Positions 21,130 to 30,850 are shown, numbered from the stretch's first letter. The stretch is 64,000 nucleotides of DNA from Achromobacter sp. MYb9 (GCF_002975275.1 NZ_PCOQ01000020.1:1-64000); one strand, 5' to 3'. Notes: generated by a model not told the origin, from the sequence alone. Numbers and translations are program-made.

Positions 21130-21513
21130 TCAAGGCTTGCGCTTGGCGCCGGGGACGACGATCTCGAACCACAGGGTCTCGATCACGGGGCGGTCCAGCT
21201 TGGTGGGGTTCGCGGCGTACCAACGGTCCAGGCCGTCGCGCACCGAATCCAGCGTGTGGGATTGCAGGCCGGCCGTGAACCGGGGAACCAGCGTCTGGGT
21301 GTCGTTCAGCTTGCGCCGTTCCTGGTAGGCGCGTTCGACTTGCAGCAGGTTGGCGATTCCCAGCAGGTAGGCTTTCTTATGGCTGGCGTCTGATTCCGTC
21401 CATTGCTTGCCGGTAATGATGGGCGCTGGGTCGGCGGTCTGGGCGACGCCTGGCGGGGTGAACAGCAGAGACAGCGCAAGGGCTGCCGGGCCTAACAGGT
21501 GTTTCACTTTCAT
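21130..21513 (-). CDS. Exported hypothetical protein
   Basis: A 127-residue precursor with a clear signal peptide (hydrophobic LLGPAALALSLLF, cleavage near GVAQTA). The mature ~100 residues are soluble and partly helical (LLGIANLLQVERAYQERR). I do not recognise the family. The start is the ATG at 21513, with GAGGAG 8-13 bases upstream; the longer open frame above it has no ribosome-binding site. First gene of a two-gene unit with the glycine-zipper lipoprotein, so a periplasmic envelope role is inferred only. Confidence 0.75.
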   Translation of the reverse strand: MKVKHLLGPAALALSLLFTPPGVAQTADPAPIITGKQWTESDASHKKAYLLGIANLLQVERAYQERRKLNDTQTLVPRFTAGLQSHTLDSVRDGLDRWYAANPTKLDRPVIETLWFEIVVPGAKRKP

Positions 21514-21718
21514 CGCAACGCTCCTCGCGGGCTTAAAAGATAAAAAACGACCTTTCGACGCCGCGTTGGACGGGCAGGGTGCCCGGGCCAAAACGGGTCT
21601 GCTCAATTTATGCCCGAAAGAAGGCATCCGCAAGCAGAATGCGTTGGCCGTCGGCCGCAAGGCGGCGGGTAGAATTCCAGCTTCGCGCCGGAATCCGCCG
21701 GCGTGCTGGATTGGGCCC

Positions 21719-22180
21719 ATGCGCACCGGACTTTCCTGTCGCTCCCCTCGTACCGCGTTCGCCGCCGATATCGGGCGGCTGTTGCTCCTGCTGTTGCTGG
21801 TGGTGCGGGCCTGGGTGCCGGTTGGCTATATGCCGGATATCGACGCGCTCCGGCAAGGCCGGCTGGCGCTGGGGTTTTGCGCGGCAGGCGGCGGCTTGCC
21901 GCCGGTGCTGCGGGCGCCGGCCGCCCAGATGGACGCGCACCACGGCCACCACGGGGATCATGGCGGCGGCGCGCCCGGCGACCATGGCGCGGCCGGACAG
22001 GAATGCCCGTTTGGCCTGAGCGCGCATCAGGTGCTGGATGTGCCGCCGATGATGGCGGTGGCGCCGGTGCTGTTGCGCTGGCTCGCGCAGACGCCTGCGC
22101 AGGTTGATAGTCCGCGTCCGGCCATGCCGGCCGCCGGCCCGCCACTGGGATCGCGCGCCCCGCCTTCGATACTCGAATGA
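21719..22180 (+). CDS. DUF2946-like small membrane/periplasmic protein with His-rich segment
   Basis: A 153-residue protein. One N-terminal hydrophobic helix (LLLLLLLVVRAWVPVGYMP) is typical of DUF2946, followed by a short periplasmic region holding a dense histidine cluster (DAHHGHHGDHGGG), a CPFG cysteine and the sequence AHQVLD. DUF2946 proteins are often found beside copper or heme/iron transport genes. It is 76 bases upstream of a PepSY membrane protein that also has a His/Met-rich loop, so a paired metal-linked role is inferred. The first ATG compatible with the membrane helix was chosen. Confidence 0.75.
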   Translation: MRTGLSCRSPRTAFAADIGRLLLLLLLVVRAWVPVGYMPDIDALRQGRLALGFCAAGGGLPPVLRAPAAQMDAHHGHHGDHGGGAPGDHGAAGQECPFGLSAHQVLDVPPMMAVAPVLLRWLAQTPAQVDSPRPAMPAAGPPLGSRAPPSILE

Positions 22181-22256
22181 CCCCTGTCGACGTGCGCGCA
22201 TCGCGCGCATGAAGGCCGCCCGCATTGGGCGGCGTCGTTCGTATTCGGAGGACCCC

Positions 22257-23693
22257 ATGTCCACGCAAACGCTGGATTCCCGCACCGCGCCCGGGCGTGA
22301 ACGGACCGCGGGCCGCAGCGCCTTGATGGCGCTGATCACCCGCCTGCATTTCTATATCGGGCTGTTCGTCGGCCCCTTCATCCTGGTGGCGGCCATTACC
22401 GGCACGCTATTCGTGCTGACCCCCCAGATCGAAAACCTGCTGTATGCCGATCAATTGCGCACCGCGTCGACAGGACCGGCCCAATCCCTGGCCAGCCAGG
22501 TCCAGGCGGCGCAGGCGCGTATCGGCCCAGGGCCACGCCTGTTCGCGGTGCGCCCGGCGCCCGGTCCGGGCGACACCACGCGCGTCATGTTCACGCAGCC
22601 CGGCCTGGGCGATTCTGAAAGCCGCGCCTTGTTCGTCGATCCCGCCACGCTGGAGATCAAGGGCGACCTGATCGTCTACGGCACCAGCGGCACGCTGCCA
22701 TTTCGCACGGCGCTGGACTATCTGCACCGCAACCTGATGCTGGGCGAAGTGGGCCGCAACTATAGCGAGCTGGCCGCGTCATGGATGTGGCTTGCCACGC
22801 TGGGCGGGCTGGCGATGTGGTGGGCGGGACGCCGCCGCCATGCGGCCGGGGCGGCACGCAGTCCGCGGCTGCGCACGCGACGCTGGCATGTGTTGCTGGG
22901 GTTGTGGCTGGCGGTCGGCCTGCTGTTCCTGTCCGCGACGGGGCTGACCTGGTCGAACTGGGCGGGCGGGCGCGTGGACCAGCTGCGCGCGCAACTCGGC
23001 TGGATCACACCGTCAATTTCGTCGAAGCTGCCCGCCGCCGGGGCGCTGCCCGGGCAGGGCGCAGGCGAGGGCGAACACGCGCATCATCACGGCTCAATGG
23101 CGGGCATGGCCGGCATGGCCATGGCGCCTTCGTCCGCCGCGGTGGGCGATATCGACCGCATCCGGCAGACCGCCCGGGCGGGCGGCATCGACAGCGACGC
23201 CTTGGAGATTCGTCCACCGCGTGCGGCGGATCAGGCCTGGACGGTGCGGGAGGTGGACCGGTCGTGGCCCACGCAGGTCGACACCATCGCCATCGACCCG
23301 GCCACCTACGCCATCACCAGCCGCGCCGATTTCGCCACCTTCCCGTTGATCGCCAAGTTGATCCGCTGGGGCGTGGACATGCACATGGGCATTCTCTTCG
23401 GCTGGCCCAACCAATTGCTGATGGCGGCCATCGGCGTGGCGCTGACCACGATGATTGTTCTGGGTTACCGCATGTGGTGGCTGCGCCGCCCGGTGTCGGG
23501 CGCATCCGGTCAAACGCTGACGCAAGCGTGGCGTGAGCTGTCGTGGCCGGGGCGGCTTGGGGTGGCGGTCGTGGCGTTGGCGCTGGGGTGGTGCCTGCCG
23601 GCAATGGGGGCGAGCCTGCTGGCGTTCCTGGTGGTGGACGCGCTGCGGTCGTGGCGGGCTCAGCCGCCCAAGGCGCTGACGCGGCGCGCATAG
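22257..23693 (+). CDS. PepSY-associated transmembrane protein with His/Met-rich loop
   Basis: A 478-residue inner-membrane protein of the PepSY_TM family (iron-uptake or ferric-reductase-associated). A first helix lies near residues 26-50 (FYIGLFVGPFILVAAITGTLF) with the HFYIGL signature, followed by a periplasmic PepSY domain, helices around residues 175-235, then more periplasmic sequence and C-terminal helices. Near residues 267-290 there is a histidine/methionine-rich insert (HAHHHGSMAGMAGMAMAP) that looks able to bind a soft metal. It overlaps the convergent GntR gene by 34 bases. The start follows CGGAGGACCCC. Confidence 0.88.
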   Translation: MSTQTLDSRTAPGRERTAGRSALMALITRLHFYIGLFVGPFILVAAITGTLFVLTPQIENLLYADQLRTASTGPAQSLASQVQAAQARIGPGPRLFAVRPAPGPGDTTRVMFTQPGLGDSESRALFVDPATLEIKGDLIVYGTSGTLPFRTALDYLHRNLMLGEVGRNYSELAASWMWLATLGGLAMWWAGRRRHAAGAARSPRLRTRRWHVLLGLWLAVGLLFLSATGLTWSNWAGGRVDQLRAQLGWITPSISSKLPAAGALPGQGAGEGEHAHHHGSMAGMAGMAMAPSSAAVGDIDRIRQTARAGGIDSDALEIRPPRAADQAWTVREVDRSWPTQVDTIAIDPATYAITSRADFATFPLIAKLIRWGVDMHMGILFGWPNQLLMAAIGVALTTMIVLGYRMWWLRRPVSGASGQTLTQAWRELSWPGRLGVAVVALALGWCLPAMGASLLAFLVVDALRSWRAQPPKALTRRA

Positions 23694-24328
23694 CTTGCCA
23701 GCACGATGCGCTCGGACTGCGCCAGGTAGTCCTTGAGCGCATCGGCGGCCTTCTGGAATTCGCCGGCCTCGACCCATTCCAGAATCCGCGCATTCATTTC
23801 GGCATAGGGCGCATGCAGGAATTCGGGGTCCTGCAGCAGGCCGAACACCAGCCGCAGTTCGGCCAGCAATAGCGAAAACATGGCGTTGAGCCGTTCGCTG
23901 TCGGCCAGTTCCACGATGGCCATATGGAAGGCCATGTTGGCCGTGCCCACGCCCGGCCAGTCGTGGCTGAGCCGGCAGGCGACCGCATCGTCCACCGCCT
24001 GGCGCATGCGTTGGTGCGCCGGGTGATGCGGGTACGCCTGCGCGAGCGCCTGGCATTCGATCATGCGCCGCACGCGATACAAGTCGATGATGGAGGCCAT
24101 GCTGGGCACCGCCACGGCAACGCCACGGTTGGGTGAATGGGTCAGCAGGCCTTCCTTGGTCAGGTTGCGAAAGGCTTCACGCAGCGTATTGCGCGATACG
24201 TCGAGGCTTTGCGTCAGGGTCGCTTCCGACAGGCGCTGGCCGGGCGCGAATTCGCCGTTGATCAACCGGCGGCGGATCTGTTCGGTGACTTTGTCGGTCA
24301 GGGTCTGGTGCGCGTGGGGATCGGTCAT
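23660..24328 (-). CDS. GntR family regulator (FCD subfamily)
   Basis: A 222-residue repressor. An N-terminal winged helix spans ~10-75 (RRRLINGEFAPGQRLSEATLTQSLDVSRNTLREAFRNL), followed by an FCD ligand domain with metal-type histidines (NMAFHMAIVELADSERL). It is divergent from pxpA, with a dyad at 24462-24485 between them, so it probably controls the 5-oxoprolinase operon and itself. Its 3' end overlaps the PepSY gene by 34 bases. The effector is unknown; organic acids are usual for FCD members. Confidence 0.9.
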   Translation of the reverse strand: MTDPHAHQTLTDKVTEQIRRRLINGEFAPGQRLSEATLTQSLDVSRNTLREAFRNLTKEGLLTHSPNRGVAVAVPSMASIIDLYRVRRMIECQALAQAYPHHPAHQRMRQAVDDAVACRLSHDWPGVGTANMAFHMAIVELADSERLNAMFSLLLAELRLVFGLLQDPEFLHAPYAEMNARILEWVEAGEFQKAADALKDYLAQSERIVLASYARRVSALGG

Positions 24329-24461
24329 TGACGGGAAATCTGCATAGGCGGGATGGCCTTTCCGTATGAGTGTATCTGAGCCCCCACCAGATTGCCCCTC
24401 ACATCCGCCTGTTTTGTGCAGACCGGGTGGAAATACTGATAGGCAATGGACTGTCGTTTGA

Positions 24462-24485
24462 TCTACTATTTATAGATATTGTAGA
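24462..24485. promoter_or_regulatory. Palindromic candidate operator between GntR gene and pxpA
   Basis: A 24-bp AT-rich dyad begins TCTAC and ends GTAGA, with 18 of 24 positions symmetric. It lies 57 bases before pxpA and 133 from the divergent gntR start. Position and symmetry suit a GntR/FCD dimer; it is otherwise unsupported. Confidence 0.5.
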
Positions 24486-24542
24486 ACAATCCTGTAACAG
24501 AAGCCCTGCATCCGGCTCTGACGGTCAATAGAGAAGCAAGCG

Positions 24543-25304
24543 ATGGTTAGCATAGATCTGAACAGCGACCTGGGCGAAAGCCTGGGCGCGTGGACCATGG
24601 GCGACGATGCCGCGATGCTGCGGCTGGTGTCCAGCGCAAACGTGGCCTGCGGCTTTCATGCCGGCGACCCGGCCGGCATCCTTGCCACGCTGAAGGGCGC
24701 GGCGGCCAACGGCGTGGCGGTGGGCGCGCACGTGTCCTACCCGGACCTGACCGGGTTCGGACGCCGCAACATGGATGTCGCCAGCGCCGACCTGGTCGCC
24801 GACGTTATCTATCAGATTGGCGCGCTGAAAGGCCTGGCCGCCGCGGCCGGCACGCAGGTCAGCTACGTCAAACCGCACGGCGCGCTCTACAACACCATTG
24901 CGCACGATGCGCGCCAGGCCAACGACGTCATCACGGCGATGCTTGCGGTGGACCCGTCGCTGGCGTTGGTCGGGCTGGCCGGTTCGCCATTGCTGGCGCT
25001 GGCGCGCGAGCGCGGCTTGCGGGTCGTGGCCGAGGCGTTCGCCGACCGGGCCTATACGCCGCAAGGCACGCTGGTGTCGCGCCGGGAAAAAGGCGCGGTG
25101 CTGAATGATCCCGAGGTGGTGGCGCAGCGCATGCTGCGCCTGGTGGAAGACGGCCTGGTTGAAGCCATCGACGGTTCGCTGACGCGCGTCGAGGCGGACT
25201 CCATCTGCGTGCATGGCGACAGTCCGGGCGCGGTGGGCATGGCGCGCGAAGTGCGCCGCCGCCTGGAGCAGGCTGGCGTTACCATTCGCTCGTTTGCCGC
25301 CTAG
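24543..25304 (+). CDS. pxpA: 5-oxoprolinase subunit A (LamB/YcsF family)
   Basis: A 253-residue subunit of the ATP-dependent prokaryotic 5-oxoprolinase, which opens 5-oxoproline to glutamate. The family signature is [17 protein letters not shown] at the start, with [21 protein letters not shown] and VKPHGALYN further in. It is followed after 8 bases by a gene in which the partner subunits PxpB and PxpC are fused, and then by a biotin carboxylase. Expression is probably controlled by the divergent GntR protein. Confidence 0.93.
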   Translation: MVSIDLNSDLGESLGAWTMGDDAAMLRLVSSANVACGFHAGDPAGILATLKGAAANGVAVGAHVSYPDLTGFGRRNMDVASADLVADVIYQIGALKGLAAAAGTQVSYVKPHGALYNTIAHDARQANDVITAMLAVDPSLALVGLAGSPLLALARERGLRVVAEAFADRAYTPQGTLVSRREKGAVLNDPEVVAQRMLRLVEDGLVEAIDGSLTRVEADSICVHGDSPGAVGMAREVRRRLEQAGVTIRSFAA

Positions 25305-25312
25305 GAGGCCTC

Positions 25313-26932
25313 GTGCGCTTTTTGCCCGTGAATACCGATGCCTTGCTCGTTGAACTGGACGATCTTGAGCAGACCCTGGCGCTGTTTGATGCGCTGCAGG
25401 CCAGGCCCATCGCTGGCGTGACCGAGCTGGTGCCGGCGGCGCGTACCGTGCTGGTGGTGTTCCGGCCCGACACCGTGACGCGCGAGGCGCTGATCGCCGA
25501 TATCGGCGCCCGCGATACCTCGAACCGTGTCGCGCGCGAAGGCAAACTGATCGACATTCCCGTGCATTACAACGGCGAAGACCTGGATGAAGTCGCGGCG
25601 CTGCTTGGCATCACGCGCCAGGAAGTGGTGCGCCGGCACACCGGCGGCACCTACAGCGTCGCTTTCACCGGGTTCGCGCCCGGATTTGCCTACCTCAGCG
25701 GCGGTGACCCCAGCCTGGATGTGCCCCGTCGCAAGACGCCCCGCACCCGCATTCCCGCAGGCGCGGTGGCGCTGGCCGGTACGTTCAGCGGCGTCTATCC
25801 GCAAGCCAGCCCGGGCGGATGGCAGATCCTGGGCGTAACGCCGGTGGCCATGTGGGATCTGTCCCGCGACACGCCGGCGTTGCTCCAGCCCGGCTATCGC
25901 GTCCGCTTCATCGACGCCGGCCCCGCGGCCGCTTCGACGGCTGCGCCTTCAGCCGCCGCGCGCGCCACGCCTGCCGGGTTCCGGCCGATCGACGACGCCA
26001 GCGCATCGCTTGAAGTGGTGGCGCCCGGCCTGCAAGCCGTCTTCCAGGATTTGGGCCGGCCCGGGCAGGCACGCCAGGGCGTGGCGGCGTCGGGCGCGAT
26101 GGACCGGGGCGCGCTTCGCGCCGCCAACCGGCTGGTCGGTAACCCGCCGGGCCAGGCCTGCATCGAAATCGTGTACGGCGGCTTCCAGGTCCGCGCCCGT
26201 GGCGCGTGCGTCGCGGCGGTGACGGGCGCCCAAGGCGAGCTTGCGCTACGAGACGCCACGGGAGCCAGTTGGACCGTGCCCAGCCACGAGGCCATCGCCT
26301 TGAACGATGGCGACACGCTGACGCTGGGACAGCCCGTGGCGGGAATCCGCTATTACCTGGCCGTGCGCGGCGGCTTCGACGTGGCGCCCGTGTTGGGCAG
26401 CTGCTCGACCGATACGCTTGCGCACGTCGGGCCCGACGCCTTGGCCGCGGGCGACCGCATCGGGATCCTGCCCGTGGGGCAGGGCGCCATCGTCGGCGCG
26501 CCGGAACTGCCGGCGGCCGACCTGCCTGCGGAAGACACCGAGGTCGTATTGGACGTCGTCCTGGGGCCGCGCACCGACTGGTGCGACGCCGATGCCGTGG
26601 CGCTGCTGGCCCATCAAGCCTGGACCGTCACCCCCCAGTCCAACCGCGTGGGCATCCGCTTGAACGGTGAACGCCCGCTGCAACGCGCCAACCACGCCGA
26701 ACTGCCCAGCGAGGGCACGCGCAAAGGTTCAATCCAGGTGCCGGCCAGCGGCCAGCCCGTGCTGTTCCTGGCCGACCACCCGTTGACGGGCGGCTACCCG
26801 GTGATCGGTTCCGTAGCCCCTTGGCACCTGGACCGCGCGGCCCAGATTCCCATCGGCGCGCGCGTGCGCTTCAATCCCATTTCTGAATTTGTCCCGGTCG
26901 ACGTCCCCGCGGCACCGGTCGCAACGCCATAA
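25313..26932 (+). CDS. pxpBC: 5-oxoprolinase subunits B and C, fused (KipI-KipA)
   Basis: A 539-residue fusion. Residues ~1-205 are PxpB/KipI ([23 protein letters not shown]). An Ala/Thr-rich linker near 205-225 leads to PxpC/KipA, the biotin-dependent carboxyltransferase-like part ([33 protein letters not shown], and later LVGAP-type and [13 protein letters not shown] segments). The GTG start at 25313 has AGGAGG just upstream. It lies between pxpA and a biotin carboxylase gene (7 bases). The fusion contrasts with the split pxpB and pxpC genes at 61207-62972. Confidence 0.92.
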   Translation: MRFLPVNTDALLVELDDLEQTLALFDALQARPIAGVTELVPAARTVLVVFRPDTVTREALIADIGARDTSNRVAREGKLIDIPVHYNGEDLDEVAALLGITRQEVVRRHTGGTYSVAFTGFAPGFAYLSGGDPSLDVPRRKTPRTRIPAGAVALAGTFSGVYPQASPGGWQILGVTPVAMWDLSRDTPALLQPGYRVRFIDAGPAAASTAAPSAAARATPAGFRPIDDASASLEVVAPGLQAVFQDLGRPGQARQGVAASGAMDRGALRAANRLVGNPPGQACIEIVYGGFQVRARGACVAAVTGAQGELALRDATGASWTVPSHEAIALNDGDTLTLGQPVAGIRYYLAVRGGFDVAPVLGSCSTDTLAHVGPDALAAGDRIGILPVGQGAIVGAPELPAADLPAEDTEVVLDVVLGPRTDWCDADAVALLAHQAWTVTPQSNRVGIRLNGERPLQRANHAELPSEGTRKGSIQVPASGQPVLFLADHPLTGGYPVIGSVAPWHLDRAAQIPIGARVRFNPISEFVPVDVPAAPVATP

Positions 26933-26939
26933 CCTGAAT

Positions 26940-28691
26940 ATGCCAGCCATGAAGAAAGTCCTGATTGCCAACCGTGGCGAAATCGCGGTGCGCATCATCC
27001 GCGCCTGCGCCGACTACGGCGTGAAATCCGTGGCGGTCTACGCCGACGCCGATTTCGACGCGCTGCACACGCGCATGGCCGACGAAGCATTTGGCCTGGA
27101 GGGCGACCGCCCGGCCGACACCTATCTCAACATCGAAAAGCTGTTGGCCGTGGCGCACCGCAGCGGCGCCGATGCCGTGCATCCCGGCTACGGATTCCTG
27201 TCTGAAAGTGCAGTGTTCGCGCGTGCCGTGATCGACGCGGGCCTGAGCTGGATCGGGCCGTCGCCCGACACCATCGAACGGCTGGGCGACAAGGTCCAGG
27301 CCCGCAAGATCGCGCTGGCCGTCGGTGCACCGCTGGTGGCCGGCACGCCAGGCCCGGTCAACGGCGCTGAAGAGGTATTGGCCTTCGCGCAGGAACACGG
27401 CCTGCCCATCGCGATCAAGGCGGCGTTTGGCGGCGGCGGTCGCGGCCTGAAAGTCGTCTGGCGCATGGAGGACGTGGCCGATCTGTACGAGTCGGCCGTG
27501 CGCGAAGCGGTCACGGCCTTCGGGCGCGGCGAATGCTATGTAGAGCAGTTCCTGGACCATCCTCGCCATGTCGAAGCGCAGGTGCTGGCCGACACGCATG
27601 GCAAGGTGGTCGTGCTGGGCACCCGGGACTGCTCCTTGCAACGCCGCAACCAAAAGCTTGTGGAAGAGGCCCCGGCGCCGTTCCTCAGCGACGACCAGCG
27701 CCAGCGCATCCACGCGTCGGCGCGCGACATTTGCGCCCACGCGGGCTACGTCGGCGCGGGCACGGTCGAATTCCTGCTTAGCGCGTCGGGCGCCATCTCG
27801 TTCCTGGAGGTGAACACCCGCCTTCAGGTGGAGCATCCCGTCACCGAGGAAACCTGCGGCCTGGACCTGGTGGTCGAGCAACTGCGCATCGCCGACGGTC
27901 TGCCGCTGGCCATCGATGCGGCCCCCGCGCCACGCGGCCATGCCATCGAGTTCCGCATCAACGCCGAAGACGTGGGCCGCGGCTTTCTGCCGTCACCGGG
28001 CCGCATCGCGGCGTTCGCCGCGCCGTCCGGGCCGGGCGTGCGCGTCGACAGCGGCGTGGAATCCGGCTCCACCATTCCGGGCACGTTCGATTCACTAGTG
28101 GCCAAGCTGATCGTCACCGGCGCCACCCGGGCACAGGCGATCGCACGGGCCCGCCGTGCACTGGCTGAATTCCGTATCGAAGGCGTGGCCTCGGTGCTGC
28201 CGTTTCACCGGGCCGTGCTGGACCATGCCGATTTCATCGGCGACGGTGAAGGCTTCAAGGTGCATACCCGCTGGATCGAGACCGACTTCGCGAATGACCT
28301 GGAGGCCGCTGTGCGCCCGGCGCCGTTGGGTCATGCAAGCCTGCACCGCACCGCCGTCGAGATCGATGGCCGCCGCGTGTCGCTGGGTCTGCCCGCCGAG
28401 TTGCTGCGCGGCCTGCAATCTGCAGGCGCGGCGGCAGGCCCCGCGACGGCCGGCATGGCTGGCGCGTCGGCCCCGGCCAGCGCCCACAGCGTGGCGGCGC
28501 CCATCGCAGGCACCCTCCAGTCGTGGAACGCCGAAGACGGCGCCACCGTCAAGCAAGGCGACCTGATCGCCACGATGGAAGCCATGAAGATGGAAATGCA
28601 GGTGCTGGCGCATCGCGATGGCGTGCTCAAGCACCAGGCGGCCGCAGGCAAGGCGGTGGCGGCAGGGGCCGAGATCGCGCGTATCGACTAG
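26940..28691 (+). CDS. Biotin carboxylase with C-terminal biotinyl domain (AccC-AccB-like)
   Basis: About 583 residues. The ATP-grasp biotin carboxylase spans ~1-450 ([55 protein letters not shown]). The C-terminal biotinyl domain has the acceptor Lys550 in MEAMKMEM. Such fused carboxylases usually work with a separate carboxyltransferase. Here the immediate neighbour is the KipA-like carboxyltransferase half of the pxpBC fusion, so a partnership or a feed into 5-oxoproline/urea-amidolyase-like chemistry is possible; the substrate is unknown. MPAMKK at 26940 was taken as start; MKK at 26949 is an alternative, both with weak ribosome-binding sites. Confidence 0.9.
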   Translation: MPAMKKVLIANRGEIAVRIIRACADYGVKSVAVYADADFDALHTRMADEAFGLEGDRPADTYLNIEKLLAVAHRSGADAVHPGYGFLSESAVFARAVIDAGLSWIGPSPDTIERLGDKVQARKIALAVGAPLVAGTPGPVNGAEEVLAFAQEHGLPIAIKAAFGGGGRGLKVVWRMEDVADLYESAVREAVTAFGRGECYVEQFLDHPRHVEAQVLADTHGKVVVLGTRDCSLQRRNQKLVEEAPAPFLSDDQRQRIHASARDICAHAGYVGAGTVEFLLSASGAISFLEVNTRLQVEHPVTEETCGLDLVVEQLRIADGLPLAIDAAPAPRGHAIEFRINAEDVGRGFLPSPGRIAAFAAPSGPGVRVDSGVESGSTIPGTFDSLVAKLIVTGATRAQAIARARRALAEFRIEGVASVLPFHRAVLDHADFIGDGEGFKVHTRWIETDFANDLEAAVRPAPLGHASLHRTAVEIDGRRVSLGLPAELLRGLQSAGAAAGPATAGMAGASAPASAHSVAAPIAGTLQSWNAEDGATVKQGDLIATMEAMKMEMQVLAHRDGVLKHQAAAGKAVAAGAEIARID

Positions 28692-28936
28692 GGCCGGTTG
28701 GTGCCAGTGGCGGGTGCCGCGAGTGACCGTGTCGCGCAGGGACTTGCAACGCAAGCTGACAGCGACAGCCGCTCGCCAAGGAGGCCGGACCGTCGCGCCG
28801 CCGCCATTTGATAAGGCTGCTTACGTCCGGTTGCCAGCCTGGGCGGCCAGGTGCAGGTAATGTCTGCGTAGTTCTCTCGTGCCGCGCAGCAATACGGTGT
28901 GCATGGGGTTCGAAAATCCGGAGATAAAAGGCACCC

Positions 28937-29566
28937 ATGCATTCCTCGTCGTCGTGCAAGACCGGCACCCGTCACAGCCATCCTTCGTCGTGGCGGATGA
29001 GCTGGCTGCAAGAGCGCAAGCAGTTCGTCAAAGCCCTGTTGTCCAACCCGTCTGCCATCGGCGCCGTGTCACCGTCCGGCCCCGCCCTGGCCGCCGCCAT
29101 TACCGCGGCGGTGCCCGCCATGGCGGGAAAAGTCCTGGAATTGGGCTGCGGCACGGGCGTGTTCACCCGCGAACTGCTGCGCAAGGGCGTCCATCCTTCC
29201 CGCCTGGTCCTGGTCGAACAGGACTCGGGCATGAGTTCAAGCTTGAAGACGCAGTTTCCCGAAGCCGCCGTGCTGCAGGTGTCGGCGCAAGACCTGTCCA
29301 GGCATCTGCATCCCGAGCTCGATGGGATCGACGCCGCCATCTGTGGCTTGCCGCTGCGCAACATGAGCGGGGCGCACCATCATCAATTGCTGACGGCGGT
29401 TTTCGAGGCCATGCGGCCCGGGGCGGCCATGCACTTTTTCACCTATGGCGTGCGGTGCCCGATATCAAAAAACGTGCTGGACGCCTGCGGGCTGTCGGCT
29501 CGCCGGGAACGCTTCGTGCCGCTGAACCTGCCGCCAGCGTCCGTGTACAGCCTGAACCGGCTGTAG
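28937..29566 (+). CDS. SAM-dependent methyltransferase, phospholipid N-methyltransferase-like
   Basis: A 209-residue class I methyltransferase. After a polar N-terminus, the segment LLSNPSAIGAVSPSGPALA is typical of PmtA-like phosphatidylethanolamine methyltransferases. The SAM loop is KVLELGCGTGVFTREL (motif I), with LVLVEQDSGM after it and the post-motif CGLPLRNMS. No membrane helix is seen, as expected for PmtA enzymes that bind lipids peripherally. It is monocistronic: 246 bases lie before it and 212 after. The lipid substrate is inferred from family resemblance. Confidence 0.82.
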   Translation: MHSSSSCKTGTRHSHPSSWRMSWLQERKQFVKALLSNPSAIGAVSPSGPALAAAITAAVPAMAGKVLELGCGTGVFTRELLRKGVHPSRLVLVEQDSGMSSSLKTQFPEAAVLQVSAQDLSRHLHPELDGIDAAICGLPLRNMSGAHHHQLLTAVFEAMRPGAAMHFFTYGVRCPISKNVLDACGLSARRERFVPLNLPPASVYSLNRL

Positions 29567-29702
29567 CCTGGAGTGGGGCGTCCTCTTGTCGCGGCTCGTT
29601 GCCTTCGGTGCGGGCCGTGGTCGGCATTCCTGTGCCGCGCTCCCAGAAAATCGATGGGGCGTAACGATTCTGAGGTATACCGATTAAAGACGAGTTTTAG
29701 CC

Positions 29703-29730
29703 TTGTAGCGATTTATCTGCCGGTGATAAT
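29703..29730 (+). promoter_or_regulatory. Candidate sigma-70 promoter of the AraC gene
   Basis: TTGTAG, a 16-base spacer and GATAAT; predicted transcription start near 29737. The left inverted-repeat copy at 29744 would lie just downstream of the start site, the position of a repressor site. Confidence 0.45.
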
Positions 29731-29743
29731 CTCTGTCGGCCGT

Positions 29744-29761
29744 TATCCGAAAAGCGAAATC
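29744..29761 (+). repeat. Left copy of an 18-bp inverted repeat flanking the AraC gene
   Basis: TATCCGAAAAGCGAAATC, 16 bases before the AraC GTG start. Its exact reverse complement occurs at 30772-30789, just after the gene. No mismatch within 18 bp and no extension beyond. Probably the AraC protein's own binding site (autorepression). Confidence 0.85.
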
Positions 29762-29777
29762 ATGCAGGGGTTTTGCC

Positions 29778-30749
29778 GTGTCCTTTCAGTCGGTCTACAT
29801 GACGCAGGTCTATTCGGGTTTCGAGCCGTCGCAGGCATTCGATGTGGTCTACGGCGGCCGCTTCGAACATCGCCTGCTTTCGTCCCGGCAAACCGTGCTG
29901 CAACATCAACGGCTGATCCTCGGCGACATTCGCCTGGAAACCGGGTGTTATGACTTTCCCGTGATTGCGCAAGGGTGCATGCCGGAAGACGGCATTTGCA
30001 TCGGATTCATGGCGGTCGGGGGCGACCGAACGAAAGTCAACACAACGTCGCTCGGCGCGGATGAAATACAGATTTATCCCGCAAGCCTGGAACTTCTTTA
30101 TCACGCATTCGGCCCCTCGCGGTGGGTGAATTTCTTTGTTCCGGAAGCGGTGCTTCAATTGCAGGCCACGCGCAGGCTGGGGTTTACGCTGGCGCTGCCG
30201 ACGCAGTCAGCGCAATCGCTGCACCTGACGGCGGGTGGCCGCCACGCATTGACGTGCCTGGCCGACGACGCGTTCGATGTGGCCAGGCGGGTGCAACCCG
30301 GGGGCGGACTGGCCCCCGAACTGGCCGCGGTGATCCGCGAGTCGCTCCTGAACGGCTATATCGACGCGTTAGGCAGCGCGACACCGTCGCGTGAGGCCGC
30401 GCGCTCCGTCGTCGAACGGCGTCATCACCACTTGATTTCCGCCTGCGAGCGCTTGGTCCTGTCGGGCGAAGACGCCGATGTCGCGATGACCGAGATTGCG
30501 CGGCGCAGCGGCTACAGCCTGCGTTCGTTGGAATTGATTTTCCGGCGCAGCGTGGGCATGACACCGGGACGCTGGTTCATGACTGCCCGGTTGAATGGTG
30601 CGTTGCGAGACCTGCTTACGGACGGCCAGAGTAGCGTGTCCGAGGTTGCCACGAAGTGGGGGTTTCGGCACATGTCTCGGTTTGCCCAGTATTTCAGGCA
30701 GGCATTCGGCGAATCGCCACGCGAGACGCTGCGGCGCGTTCGTAGCTAA
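29778..30749 (+). CDS. AraC family transcriptional regulator
   Basis: A 323-residue regulator. A ~210-residue N-terminal sensor region without recognisable motifs is followed by a C-terminal AraC/XylS double helix-turn-helix (MTEIARRSGYSLRSLELIFRR, then VSEVATKWGFRHMSRFAQYFRQAFGESP). The GTG start at 29778 has AGGGG upstream; an in-frame ATG lies at 29799. The gene is bracketed by the perfect 18-bp inverted repeat. One copy sits where it would repress this gene, and the other lies upstream of the H-NS/FGE/MoxR/sulfatase block, so it is the likely master regulator of that block. The effector may be a sulfated compound; that is inference. Confidence 0.9.
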   Translation: MSFQSVYMTQVYSGFEPSQAFDVVYGGRFEHRLLSSRQTVLQHQRLILGDIRLETGCYDFPVIAQGCMPEDGICIGFMAVGGDRTKVNTTSLGADEIQIYPASLELLYHAFGPSRWVNFFVPEAVLQLQATRRLGFTLALPTQSAQSLHLTAGGRHALTCLADDAFDVARRVQPGGGLAPELAAVIRESLLNGYIDALGSATPSREAARSVVERRHHHLISACERLVLSGEDADVAMTEIARRSGYSLRSLELIFRRSVGMTPGRWFMTARLNGALRDLLTDGQSSVSEVATKWGFRHMSRFAQYFRQAFGESPRETLRRVRS

Positions 30750-30771
30750 CAATAACAAATTGCCTCCCAAA

Positions 30772-30789
30772 GATTTCGCTTTTCGGATA
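30772..30789 (-). repeat. Right copy of the 18-bp inverted repeat; candidate activator site
   Basis: GATTTCGCTTTTCGGATA, the exact reverse complement of 29744-29761. It is centred about 42 bases upstream of a possible start near 30823 if TATTTT at 30811 is a -10 box, which is class II activator spacing. Confidence 0.85.
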
Positions 30790-30850
30790 TCGCCAAATAA
30801 CGCGACCCGGTATTTTTTTCGCACGCACCGAACGGCTGAAAGGTGGGTCC

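Noticed and set aside
29744-30789. The inverted repeat as the ends of an insertion sequence
   Set aside because: The enclosed gene is an AraC regulator, not a transposase, and no target-site duplication flanks the repeats. Regulatory sites fit better.
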